Assembly: GCF_025118155.1 (NCBI RefSeq)
Contig: NW_026251391.1
Location: 623,501-687,500 of the forward strand
Length of the DNA stretch: 64,000 bases
Direction: 5' to 3'
From: Cokeromyces recurvatus
Taxonomy: Eukaryota > Mucoromycota > Mucoromycetes > Mucorales > Mucoraceae
A program made the translations under genes and the position numbers. Shown in pieces: positions 36,027 to 47,019 of this stretch. The notes beneath the pieces are model-generated. The model ran no database searches, had not been told where the DNA came from, and saw nothing but the letters and a program-made list of their open reading frames with translations. How positions within the stretch are numbered: position 1 is the stretch's first letter; each line of letters starts with the position of its first letter.

Positions 36027-37059
36027 ATGTCAGATTTATCATCGACATCATCAGTACCTACACAACATACACCAGAGCAAATTCAACGTATCGCTGCTAA
36101 TAAAGCAAGAGCTTTAGAGCGGTTAAAAGCGAAAAGAAAAGCTGATGAACAGCCAAACCGACAAGAGAGCCAAAAGCCAAAAAAGGCAAGATGGATTAAG
36201 CCCTTTTATGAATTTGATTTAAGTAGAATGGAAGATTCTAAAGGTGGCTTTATTGTAGAAGAAACAGCTGAGGATGCGAAAAAAGAATTAGCGAAAAAAA
36301 AAGAGAATTCATATGTCATTCAGCCTTATTACCGTAAATGTTTTAAAAGTATTTAATCACATTTTATAGACTAGAGAATTAATTAATTACATCAATTAGC
36401 ACCTTCAATGGATCCTGCAGAAAATCCTAAATGTAAAGAATGTGGGTCAATGGACTTGGATCCTGTCTTTTTTAATGTATTTCATATGCCTCTGTGTCCC
36501 ACTTGTAAAGAAAAGTATCCAGAAAAATATAGTTTAATTACAAAGACTGAAGCCAAAGAAGACTATTTATTAACAGATCGTAAAGTATTATTTTATTAAT
36601 CTCATATACGATTAACTCATTTATTATAACTTATACATATAGCTGAACTGAAAGATCAAGAGTTATTACCACATTGGTCTAAACCGAATCCTCATAAATC
36701 TACTTGGAATGATATGATGCTCTATGTTCGAGAAATGGTATTATTTTCAAAGTAAACTATTTGGTAATGATACTAATCATATCATATATTTATATATAAA
36801 GGTGGAGGAGTATGCCTTTAAAAAATGGAATGGTCCTGAAGGTTTAGATGCAGAATATGAAAGAAGAGTTGCACAAAAAAAAGAGAAAAAGGATAAAAAA
36901 TTTAAAGAGAAACTTGCAGACTTGAGAAGAAGAACATTAACGTCTAACTGGGAACGTAAACGTCAAGAGGGACCTCACAAACACGAGTTTGAGACCCATG
37001 ATAATGATACAGAAAAATGTAAAATTTGTGGACTTGTAATTGAGTCCGAAGAGCTTTAA
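36027..37059 (+). CDS. RAD14: DNA damage-recognition protein Rad14/XPA
   Basis: Four exons: 36027-36333, 36400-36579, 36643-36737 and 36802-37059, 279 residues. The N-terminus has a Lys/Arg helix, and FEFDLSRM-like sequence (YEFDLSRMEDSKGGFI) precedes the zinc finger. The finger is CKECGSMDLDP...CPTCK (C-x2-C...C-x2-C), followed by KYSLITKTEAKEDYLLTD and the DNA-binding half with ELLPHWSKPNPHKSTWNDMM and LYVREMVEEYAFKKW. XPA/Rad14 verifies lesions and scaffolds nucleotide-excision repair. It ends with a short C-terminal segment containing a second Cys pair (CKICG) and acidic residues. Introns are 58-66 nt. Confidence 0.95.
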
Positions 37060-38173
37060 AAAATATAAATATTAATAGACTATTATTAATCTCGTAAATA
37101 ACTTATTTTGATATATGCATGGAATGTAATATAATTGTAAATAAAACTTGATCCAAAATAGAGACACTTCTTTTTTAAATGAATCAATGATTTTGTACTG
37201 AAGCTCATATAGTATGCTTTTGCTTCTAAAAATGAAAATAAAATGTCTTTATTATAAAAGGGAATGATTCAAAGAAGAAACATTTTTATTTTACAGAGAA
37301 AACATAAAGTAAATGAATAGCCAGTTTTTTTTTTTTTTTTTAATTCTCAGTACCATGGGCAGATAGCTATGTCCTTGATTTTGGTAAAATAGTTTTATAG
37401 GAGAATATAGATGTTAAGCAAAGTAGATACAAGGAAGAAGGGGTTTACAACTCTTATTGTTTACTAAATTATTTTACTATATAACGATATTTTCTCTCTT
37501 TAGAAAGGAATTATTTTATGTATATAAAACTCTCTATATTTGTTTATATAGCAGTTAAATACTAGTCATAACTCTATGAATCGAAATAATTTGTAAGCAG
37601 TTTAGCAACGTTCAAAAAGCTATAATATTCATTCAAATACTGAATTTTAAGCATTTTGTTATTAGTATTATTCCGTTTACAAACATAGTTTATATTATCC
37701 TTTTATGTAGATTCTAGAAGAAATAGCCCTAATAAATAGCCTAAAATTACAAGTTAAAATAGGAACATGATTACTATTAACTATGCCTAGTCTAATATTT
37801 TTTTTAATGCATAGTAATTTATTAAGCTCCTCCTCTTCCTTTTATCCGCCTTTTTTTTTCCCTATTTATTTTGTTGGATTTCTATTCTATAATTCGATAA
37901 TTGCCCAAAATATCAATATGTTAGTAATCAATATTTATGTCATTTCTTTTTTTATTAGTGGGGAACACTATTAATCATGATACAGAGCATTCACATTATA
38001 ATTGGTTACATTAGGCACCAAACAGGTTGTTGTAACGAATCATATAAGCCACTATTATTTTAAACAGTCACTTTATCCATTCAAAAAAATTTTCAAAAAA
38101 TTAACAATAATTTAACAAACGCAGAACCCGGCACATTGATTGAACCTTCCTTTTTCCTTCTTCTATAATAAAA
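37060..38173. other. SSB promoter-side intergenic region
   Basis: About 1.1 kb between RAD14 and the SSB-type Hsp70 gene. It is A/T-rich with (T)17 near 37326. No gene or RNA is visible. The last 130 nt before the start is the likely promoter and leader of the Hsp70 gene. Confidence 0.45.
38142..38149 (+). promoter_or_regulatory. Possible heat-shock-element half pair
   Basis: GAACCTTC (GAA-nn-TTC) sits 25 nt upstream of the Hsp70 start codon, followed by further TTC triplets. Two inverted nGAAn units are the minimum of a heat shock element, but SSB-type genes are usually not heat-induced and the site may lie within the transcribed leader. Confidence 0.25.
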
Positions 38174-40323
38174 ATGTCTGCCGAATACGAGGGTGCCATC
38201 GGTATCGATTTGGGTACAACGTAAATATCATTTGTTATGAAAGCTTTTATGGAGAGAGAGAGAGAATAAGAGACAAGGATAAAAAATACTAATTAATTAA
38301 ATTGTCATTTATAGTTACTCATGTGTTGGTGTTTGGGAAACCGAACGTGTTGAAATCATTGCCAACGAACAAGGTAACCGTACTACTCCTTCTTATGTTG
38401 CCTTCTCTGACAACGAACGTCTCATTGGTGATGCTGCCAAGAATCAAGCTGCCATGAACCCTAAGAATACTGTTTTCGATGCCAAGCGTCTCATTGGTCG
38501 CCGTTTCGATGACCCCGAGGTCAAGGCTGACATGAAGAACTGGCCTTTCACTGTTGTCGATAAGAACGAAAGCCCCTTCATTCAAGTTGAATTCGAAGGT
38601 GAAACCAAGACCTTCTCTCCTCAAGGTATATAGAAGAAAAAAGATAAGACAAGAAAAAATCAAAAAATTAATTTTTTTTTCTTTAAAATAGAAATCTCTT
38701 CCATGGTTCTTATTAAGATGAAGGAGATTGCCGAAGCTAAGCTCGGTAAGAAGGTTAGCAAGGCTGTTGTCACTGTCCCTGCCTATTTCAACGACAGTAA
38801 GTGATTTTGTGTTAAATATAAGAAAAAAAAAGAGCAGTAAAACTAATTGTAACAAATAGGTCAACGTCAAGCTACCAAGGATGCCGGTACTATTGCTGGC
38901 CTTGATGTTCTCCGTATCATCAATGAACCCACTGCTGCTGGTAAAATTTATTTTTAGAAAAAAAATAGGAATTAAAAAACAGATAATTAACAATTTTTCT
39001 TTTCTAATAGCTATTGCTTACGGTTTGGATGCCAATGACAAGAAGGAACGTAACGTCCTTATCTTCGATTTGGGTGGTGGTACCTTCGATGTTTCTCTTT
39101 TGACCATCTCTGGTGGTGTCTTCGCTGTCAAGGCCACCGCTGGTAACACTCACTTGGGTGGTGAAGATTTCGATAACAACCTTGTCAACCACTTCGTCCA
39201 AGAAATCAAGCGTAAGCACAAGAAGGATATCACTGGTGATGCTCGTGCTCTCCGTCGTCTTCGTTCTGCCTCTGAACGTGCTAAGCGTACTTTGTCTTCT
39301 TTGACTCAAACCACTGTTGAAGTTGACTCTCTCTTCGATGGTGTTGACTTCCAATCTAACATCACTCGTGCCAAGTTCGAAGAAATCAACTCTGCTGCCT
39401 TCCAAGGTACCGTTGAACCCGTCGAACGTGTTCTCAAGGATGCCAAGATTGACAAGAAGAACGTTGATGAAATTGTTCTCGTTGGTGGTTCTACTCGTAT
39501 CCCCAAGATTCAATCTCTTCTCCAAGACCTCTTCGATGGTAAGGAATTGAACAAGTCCATCAACCCTGATGAAGCTGTTGCCTATGGTGCTGCTGTTCAA
39601 GCTGCCGTCCTTACTAACCAAGCCGGTAACGAAAAGACTCAAGACCTCCTTCTTTTGGATGTTGTCCCTCTTTCTCTTGGTGTTGAAATGCAAGGTGGTA
39701 TCATGGCTGTTGTTGTTCCTCGTAACACCCCCATCCCTTGTCAAAAGTCCAAGGTCTTCACCACTGCCGCTGATAACCAAACTACCGTCACTTTCCCCGT
39801 CTATGAAGGTGAACGTTTGATGACCAAGGAGAACAACCTTCTCGGTGAATTCTCTCTTTCTGGTCTTATCCCCGCTCCTCGTGGTACTCCTGAACTTCTC
39901 TGTACCTTCGATTTGGATGCCAACGGTATCTTGAAGGTCACTGCTCAAGATAAGACCACTGGTCGTAAGGCTGATGTCACCATCTCCAACTCCACTCGTC
40001 TTTCTGCTGCTGAAATTGAACGTATGGTTGAAGATGCTGCCAAGAACGCTGATTCTGATAAGGAACGTGAAGCCGTTGTTCAAGCTAAGCAAGATCTTGA
40101 AGCTTACATTTACCAAGTCGAGAACAACATCTCCGACCCTAATGTCAACATGAAGCTCCGTCGTGGTGATCGTGAAGCCATTGAAACTGCTCTTGCTGAA
40201 GCTATGGAACTCATGGAAATCTCTGCTGATGAAGCTAAGGTTGATGATCTCAAGGCCGCTCAAGCCAAGTTGAAGCGTGCTTCCACCCGTGCTTTCGCTC
40301 ATGTCTACTCTCAACGCCGTTAA
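38174..40323 (+). CDS. SSB1: Cytosolic Hsp70, ribosome-associated SSB type
   Basis: Five exons: 38174-38220, 38315-38625, 38692-38796, 38860-38940 and 39011-40323, 618 residues. Hsp70 signatures are present: [15 protein letters not shown], the [14 protein letters not shown] signature and [19 protein letters not shown]-like features are [47 protein letters not shown] and [14 protein letters not shown]. There is no C-terminal EEVD; the protein ends HVYSQRR. Ssb chaperones bind nascent chains at the ribosome with the RAC J-protein complex. Codon use is strongly biased (GTC, AAG, ATC, GGT), as for RPS10. The four introns are all in the first 840 nt. The first splits the phosphate-binding GTT-Tyr. 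Confidence 0.96.
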
Positions 40324-40531
40324 ATTTTTACATCAATTCATTAATTAGAATTATTTTTTTATCCCATTATTATTACGTTTATTTTTTTTTTTAAAAAAAA
40401 AAAGAAAGAAAATTTACCTTTGGTTAATTTTGTTGAAAGGTCTTATTAAATAAAGCAACATATTATTTTATGTTTTAAAATAGATATGAATATAATATAT
40501 GTAATAATAGTTATTTTTTTATTTGTAAATG

Positions 40532-40562
<31 letters not shown>

Positions 40563-40668
40563 AAAGGCTAATATCAATGTAAGAGGGAATGGGAGTGAAA
40601 ATTATATGTATACATTTTATTTATTTATTTATTTTGTTAAAAAGGAAAAAAAAAAAAGGAAAAAAGAA
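40324..40668. other. Convergent 3' region of SSB and eIF3b
   Basis: A 345-nt A/T-rich gap between two convergent genes. It has a poly(A) run of about 25 nt near 40541-40565 and the downstream poly(A) signal regions of both genes. No gene is seen. Confidence 0.5.
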
Positions 40669-43009
40669 TTAATCCAAAATCTCTTCCTTTTCTTCAATAA
40701 CTTCTTCAACCCATTCCTCAACAACTTCAGATTTGCCTTCATCTGCCAACTTGACTTCCTTTCCAAGTGCCTTACGTTCTTCTTCGAGTTTAGCTTCAGT
40801 AGCCTTTCTCCAAGCATACCATTCTTCAATTGCCTTTCTACGCTCAGCAAGAAGTTTAGCAGCGTTAGCATCACCCATAGCGAGATCTTCCTCATCAAAT
40901 TGTTTAGAATATTGACGAAGGTTCTTCTTGATCTTCTTCTTTTGTTCAGCAGATAGTAAGCTGGCGGGACGAGGACGCCACAAGAATTGTTTAAAGTTTT
41001 CAATATTTTGCTTGAATAAAAGTTGACCCTTGAAATCCCAGATACTGAAACCATGATCTCCAGATTGACGCCACATGCTAGAGCCTGTAACGACATAACG
41101 ACCTGTAGGATCCCACTCTACATCACTAACGCCATAATGTTCTTGTGTAGATAAGAGTTGGATGTTGGCGCCAGGGCCCTTTGCATCCTTCTTATCAGTA
41201 GAAAGAGGTTTAAAGTCAATATCGTAGAATTTGAGATCATAGACAGAAGAGGAACGTAAGGTGGCCAAGACGATATGGTGACCCTTAGGGGACCAGAAGA
41301 GATAATTGGCAGTCTCCTTTTCAAGTGTTTTCATGACCTTGAAACCTGAATTAGCTTTCTTGGATTCATCAAGATAAAAGAATTTCACTTCTGTCTTGAG
41401 TGTAGCAGCGGGTTGACCATGAACAGGTGCAGTACCAAAGTTGGGATCATTCGTAGTAATAGCAGCAAAACGATCTCCATAAGGTTCCCAAGAGAGGGCA
41501 ATGATAGGATCCTTCAATTCAATTGTTTCGACGGGAATATTCTTTTGGTTTACATGGAAGATTTCAATGTTACTGAAGACAGATTTTTTCGTCTTTGTAT
41601 GACGATCCACCTTAACAGCCAAGAAGTGACCTTGGTTTTGCCAGTATAATTTACATTCAGATACATTGAATAAGTTCTTGGTAGCAATGACTTCCTTAGA
41701 GGGGACACTCATCAAACAGACACGAGCAGGTTGATTACCGATTTCAGGTGTCCAGTAAGCTAGCACCTCTTCCTTTTGATAAGCCTTGATTTCATTGTTT
41801 TCACCACTCTTGGCAGGGGACCAATCAAAGTCAACAACACCAGGGAGCTTGATCGATTTTTTACCTACTAAACCCATGGAGGGGGCTTCATAAATAGAAA
41901 TTTGTTGGCCAGGAACAACACGAGCGAAAAACTTTTCGGAAGCAGACCATTTAAACATTGGCCAGCGAACTGTCTTTTGCTCTTCACCAGCAGTTTGAGT
42001 AATAGGGAATGAACGAAGCAAGTTACCAGTCTTAATATCCCAGATAACAACTTGATTACCTTCATCATAGTCACTATAAGGGTGACCCGTTTCAGGTAAT
42101 CTAGCTAAACTAATAGGTTCGTTTGACCAAGTGACAAGATAACGTTCATTGGGAGAGAAATCGATCAATTTGACGCCAGGGTGAACAAAACGAACAATTT
42201 TATTCCAGGATGGACCACCCCAAAGTGCAATACCTTGAGTATGGAATGTAGAGAGATAAGTACCTTTAGGTGACCATTGAACATAAGTCTCGGTCCAATT
42301 CTATATAAATTATAAGTATAAATTGATTATCCTAATTCTATATGGATAAACTTACTGTTCTAGAATAAACATGTTCAGGAGTATCTGTCTTTCTGTTCCA
42401 GAAAATTGAAACATCATCGCCTCTATACATTACAAACTGATCACGAGCTTGAGGATCCATCATATAGCTCTTTAAATGTTCTCTGGGTGTATAAGGCTCA
42501 ATCTCAGGTTCAACATATTCCTCATTCATATCGCTATACTTTTCGACATCAGTGAACTTGTTGACAGATAAGGTAACAGTCTTACTTAATTTGTGACCAT
42601 CTAAATTTTTAACAGCTGCATGGGCTGATTCAGCTGATTTAAAGTCGATGAAAAGATAACTAGTAAAACGCGATGAATGAAATTAAATTAATAAAATAAA
42701 AAATAAAAAAAGGAGGGGGGGGAAAAGATTTTTTAATAATTACCCAGAGCTGGTCTTTTTGCCTTCATCGTTGGGAGTCATTGGCATCCAAATACCGTTT
42801 TCTTTAATCTCACCAGCACCCTTTGTGAAAAGCTTTGTCAAGACTGTTAATAATTTTTCCTCTTTAGCTTCATCAACAATAGGAGCACCATCGACAACAA
42901 TGATACTATCAAAATCATTCTTGACTGTAACTTGATGCTTTTCGTAAATATCACTAAAGTCAATGTCCTCTTCACGTTCAGGGAGATTCTTCCAATCGAT
43001 ACCAGGCAT
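40669..43009 (-). CDS. PRT1: Translation initiation factor eIF3 subunit b
   Basis: Three exons: 43009-42744, 42659-42356 and 42300-40669 (introns 84 and 55 nt), 733 residues, close to yeast Prt1. An N-terminal RRM has RNP2 IIVVDGAP and RNP1 GYLFIDF. The first intron cuts RNP1. Then VTLSVNKFTDVEKYSD leads to YMMDPQARDQFVMYRGDDVS, the start of the nine-bladed propeller. Blades contain WTETYVQWSPKGTYLSTFH, GVKLIDFSPNERYLVTWS and VSDVEWDPTGRYVVTGSS. The C-terminus (RRKAIEEWYAWRKATEAKLE, then Glu-rich) is the segment that binds eIF3i/g. It is part of the 43S scaffold. The start lies about 27 nt from a 38-nt poly(dA:dT) tract. Confidence 0.95.
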
Positions 43010-43031
43010 TTTTTCTAATAATTGAATTGCT

Positions 43032-43076
<45 letters not shown>

Positions 43077-43398
43077 AATTGGAAATAAAAAAATTAAGAG
43101 TGACTTTTGTGAGCGAGAAAAAAAAATACTTGCCAAAATAGTAAAGAAATTGTGGCTTATACATCTAGTGATTAAAATTATTGTTATCAGCAGGAGCACA
43201 AATGGCAGTTTGATCTAATATTCATATAAAGCAGACGCATAGTTTAAATAGATAAAGAACTTTATGGAATATTTCAAGCATTACAATGTTTGGAATGTAC
43301 AAAGGTTATCACTCATAAAATAATAAAAATAATAATAAAAAAGATATTTGTTGTTTTTTATTATAAAATAGCATAACTTTGTTCTCTTTTCTTTAACG
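43010..43398. other. Intergenic region with (A)38 tract
   Basis: A 389-nt stretch upstream of eIF3b (-) and downstream of UBC9 (-). (A)38 at about 43037-43074 is the main feature, about 27 nt before the eIF3b start, and may be a nucleosome-depleting promoter element. The rest is A/T-rich without a gene. Confidence 0.5.
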
Positions 43399-44281
43399 CT
43401 ATGTTCTATTTTGTAAAGCTTGTTCACGTACTCTTTTTTCATATTCCTTTTTATCCTTTCTATTAAAAGAAAAAAAAAAAGACAAGTAAGCTTTTGCGTA
43501 AATATCTCTGTTTCTCTTTTTTGTTTTCGACTTACTTGAATAATACATAAGCATCTTGCTGAGCTGGGCTTTCTGGATTAGGATCGTTCAATAGATCTTG
43601 AACACCAAGTAAAATCTATAGATCTAATTAATAAAAAAAAAAAAAAACTATTCCTTCTTTTCTTTTTTAAAATACCTGTTTGACAGTAATCGCAGGCTTC
43701 CAACCTTCATCTTCGTTTAAAATTGACAAACAAACAGTACCAGAAGGATAGACATTTGGATGAAATAGTGGTGGTGTAAATTTACCTATATTAAAATGTA
43801 AATAGATGTTCCAAACATAAATACAATTGGGATTTTTTTTTTACATTTTGGTGGTTTACTAGGATAATCTATACTTTGTAATTAGGTTGACATTGCTAAA
43901 CTTTTTTTTTATTTTATTTTTTTTTAATACCTTCTGGAAATGACATGGTAAGTTTATATGTTGCATTTTCCCAAGGGGTCTATTATAATAATAATAATAA
44001 TTATAAAAACTATTATAGAATAGAGTATTGATTTAAATACTTTACACCTTCTTTTCCTGGAATACCACAAGTCCAATTCATTAAATCAAGTGAACTGTCA
44101 GCGTTCTTTCCAGGTCTTGCCCAAAATCCCTGTTCAGATGAATGAATATTTAGCCGATTTTATATAGAAAATAAAACAAAATAAAATAAAATAAAAAGAC
44201 TGTCTTATTTACATGAGGATGATCTTTACGCCATTGTTTACGTTCTTCCATTAAACGACTACGTGCAATTCCTGTACTCAT
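43399..44281 (-). CDS. UBC9: SUMO-conjugating enzyme E2 Ubc9
   Basis: Seven exons: 44281-44213, 44129-44046, 43979-43931, 43868-43845, 43785-43676, 43615-43536 and 43459-43399, 158 residues. It starts [20 protein letters not shown] and reads [44 protein letters not shown] (catalytic Cys, HPN motif), [18 protein letters not shown] and [15 protein letters not shown], ending [15 protein letters not shown]. This matches Ubc9 over its entire length. Exon 4 is a 24-nt microexon encoding DYPSKPPK, bounded by standard GT-AG signals. The enzyme passes SUMO to lysines in psi-K-x-E sites. Confidence 0.96.
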
Positions 44282-44583
44282 TTTTACTTTTTTTTTATAC
44301 GAAAAAAAAAAATAAAATAAAATAAAAAATAAAATAAAATAAAAATAAAAGTGAAATCATGTTCCTTAAGCAACCGTGTCACATCTTTTTTTTTTTTAAG
44401 ATGTTTCATAAACAAGATGAATACATATTACCAGGGAAAAAATAAAAAAATTGTTCGCTATTTAATGTCTGATATTAAGTTTTAATGAATTTTTATTACA
44501 TACAAAGAGTTATATTGTTCTTGTATTTATGAAGAATATAAATAGTATACAGTGTTATTATTTACAAGAAGCAAAGAGATATT

Positions 44584-44932
44584 CTACATTCTATTATACG
44601 TCTCGGAACAAGGTGGCAGACGATATCCTCCTCCATAGGATGATTTTCCAAACAAAAGACCTAATTGTGATTTGCTTTTTCTTGATCTCTTAGTAGCAGT
44701 GCCTTGATTGTATCCTAAGCTTGTATCATAAAATCCATCATGATATACTTCTTTATAATACTTCAAGTCTATTGTTTAACGTGAGTAACAAACGAAAACA
44801 CGAAATTTTTTTTTCTTTTCTTTACTGTTTTTTACCTTTTGAATCATATTCAGGTAGAAATGATCTTCTTTTGGTATATTTCTCTAATTTCCAAAGGTCA
44901 ATTTCAGACTTTATTTTATTAAGAAGATTCAT
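44584..44932 (-). CDS. Small 93-residue protein of unknown function
   Basis: Two exons: 44932-44836 and 44768-44584 (intron 67 nt, donor GTAAAA, acceptor AATAG), 93 residues. The N-terminal half is amphipathic and basic (MNLLNKIKSEIDLWKLEKYT then KRRSFLPEYDSKD). The second half has aromatic-rich YYKEVYHDGFYD, a basic KRSRKSKSQ patch and a Gly/Tyr stretch FGKSSYGGGYR before a Pro/Cys end. I know no family for it. The two open frames join in frame at good splice sites, and the codon pattern looks coding rather than random, so I favour a real gene. It lies divergent from nothing close and follows UBC9 on the same strand. Confidence 0.65.
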
Positions 44933-45843
44933 GGTTAAAATTAAAAAAAAAAAATAAAATAAAGAGATGGGATATATAAAGTTTTAATTAAAGTGGAATA
45001 AGCTCTTTTATGTGCATGATTTATCTCCATTAGCGGAGTTTTGCTTTTGTCATTTATGACTGAGCTTGGATTAGAAAAAGGAAAAAGGAAAAAAAAAGTG
45101 GCCACTACTGCTGCTATAATAAATAAACCGTAAATACACGTGTTGTTTCTTAGTAGTAGCATAGCAATAACTTGGAGGAAATAAAAAAAATAAATAAATA
45201 CAAAATATATAGTAAAATAAAATAAATTAAAAAAAGAGGCTTTTTCTTTAAAAAAAGAAAAATTATAGGTTAACAATAAAAGAAAAAAAAAAAGGGCACT
45301 GAATGATAAGTCAAATATTAGGGCAAAAAAAAAAAGAAGAAAAAAGGTTTTATCTGTTGTAAATGTGTTATTTTAATTGACAATGCTAATAAAGTTTCAT
45401 AATCCACTAGTTTAAATATTATTTGTTTTTTTCTTTTTATTATGAGGATAGTCAAAAAAAAAATAAAAAGATTTCGTAAATACCTTTACTTGTGTAGTGG
45501 ACATGGACATTTAATGAATTATGTCCTTTATATCATTATTATTTCTTTCTGTAGATAATAATAGCTTTTATGTTTAATTATAAAAGAAGGCATTTCTCGT
45601 TTTATTAATAGGATTATTAGCAATTCCCGTGTTTCATATTTATTTAATATAAGAGATAGTAGTTAGATTGCATGTGTAATGATCCTTTTTATGTTAAAGA
45701 ATAATACTATAAATAAACCTAATCTATATAACAGAATGTATTCCTCTTTCTTGCCATAATAAACAAAAAAAAAAGAAAAGGAAAGTATACTATTCATAGA
45801 AGCATCGTTATCCTTTTGCTATATAGCTACGTTTAATGTTAGT

Positions 45844-45911
<68 letters not shown>

Positions 45912-46331
45912 CCTTTTATTATTACATATCATTAATAAGACGAGAGCTGATTTCATGTCTACAGTCTTGACAAAGAAATAGGAATTTCTTATTAAATTTT
46001 TACTACCCTATTTGAACCATCTCATAATGTATATGCCCTCTTTTTTATTATAACTAAAAAGTTCTCTTCTCTCTTTCTCTCTCCTTATTTGATAATGAAA
46101 AGCACTAGTAATCTCGATTATCCTTTAAATGTACATGTCACTTTAAGAAACCTTTTATTAAAGGAAAGGAATGGAGAGTAGTCTTATTATAAATTAAACG
46201 GTCTTTTTTTTTTTATTTACATATTGTACACTGGTCAAATTCAAAAATAAAATAAAATAAAATAAAAAAAACCCCCCCACTCTGTACTCTAGAGATTAGT
46301 TTTCATTTCTACCAAAGACAATATGCTTATC

Positions 46332-46364
<33 letters not shown>

Positions 46365-47019
46365 GGAGTCCCCTCCTGCCCCTTTTTTTTTTTTTTTGCT
46401 CAGATTGCCATAAGCCAGCACAAACGTATCGACGACGCGATCATTTAGTTCCTGTATTGAAGAAAAAGAAACACTATGATTACTTGTATAATAAAGTTAT
46501 TTTGATGTATAAACGAGTTAATCTAGGAGGAATAGTAGTAAGAAATACAAACTACTACTATTGTTCATATAAAGGAATAATAGATACATAAAAACACACA
46601 CACACACGCACAATGTAAGGGTAATAAGAAAAAGATCATTTTATTGCTTACCAAATCCTTTTTTTTTTTTACCAAAATAATAGGGTCCCCCTAATTGCTA
46701 TAAACATAATATTTGTCATACTACCCTTTTTTTGGTAATAAAAATTTTCCAACAACCACAACATAAATAGTTATTTTTTTTCCTTAAAAAGGCGATTATT
46801 ATACAAAAAGGAAAAATTAGAATTACTATTAAAAATAAAATAAAATAAAATAAAAAACAAGTAGATACTATGAATTTTTACTAATTAAAAAATATATACA
46901 TATAAATAAATAGTATAGGGGATAAGAAGGAAGAATAATTAAGTCAATATACATGTATGAAAGGTAGAAAAGAGGAATATATATATATATGTATGTGTGT
47001 ATGCGTGTAATTTTTTTTT
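44933..47019. other. 2.1-kb A/T-rich intergenic region
   Basis: No gene seen. Features are (A)62 at about 45849-45910, an (AT)n run at about 46335-46364 flanked by GGAGTCCCCTCCTGCC, AAAAT/AATAA repeats, and the downstream (3') side of the velvet gene. Open frames are low-complexity. Confidence 0.5.

Noticed and set aside
39004..40314. 436-codon open frame on the minus strand
   Set aside because: It lies exactly antisense to the SSB coding exon, has no family resemblance, and is the usual shadow of strong codon bias in Hsp70 genes.
44941..45276. 111-codon minus-strand frame
   Set aside because: It is dominated by Phe, Tyr and Leu from T-rich DNA and has no conserved pattern.
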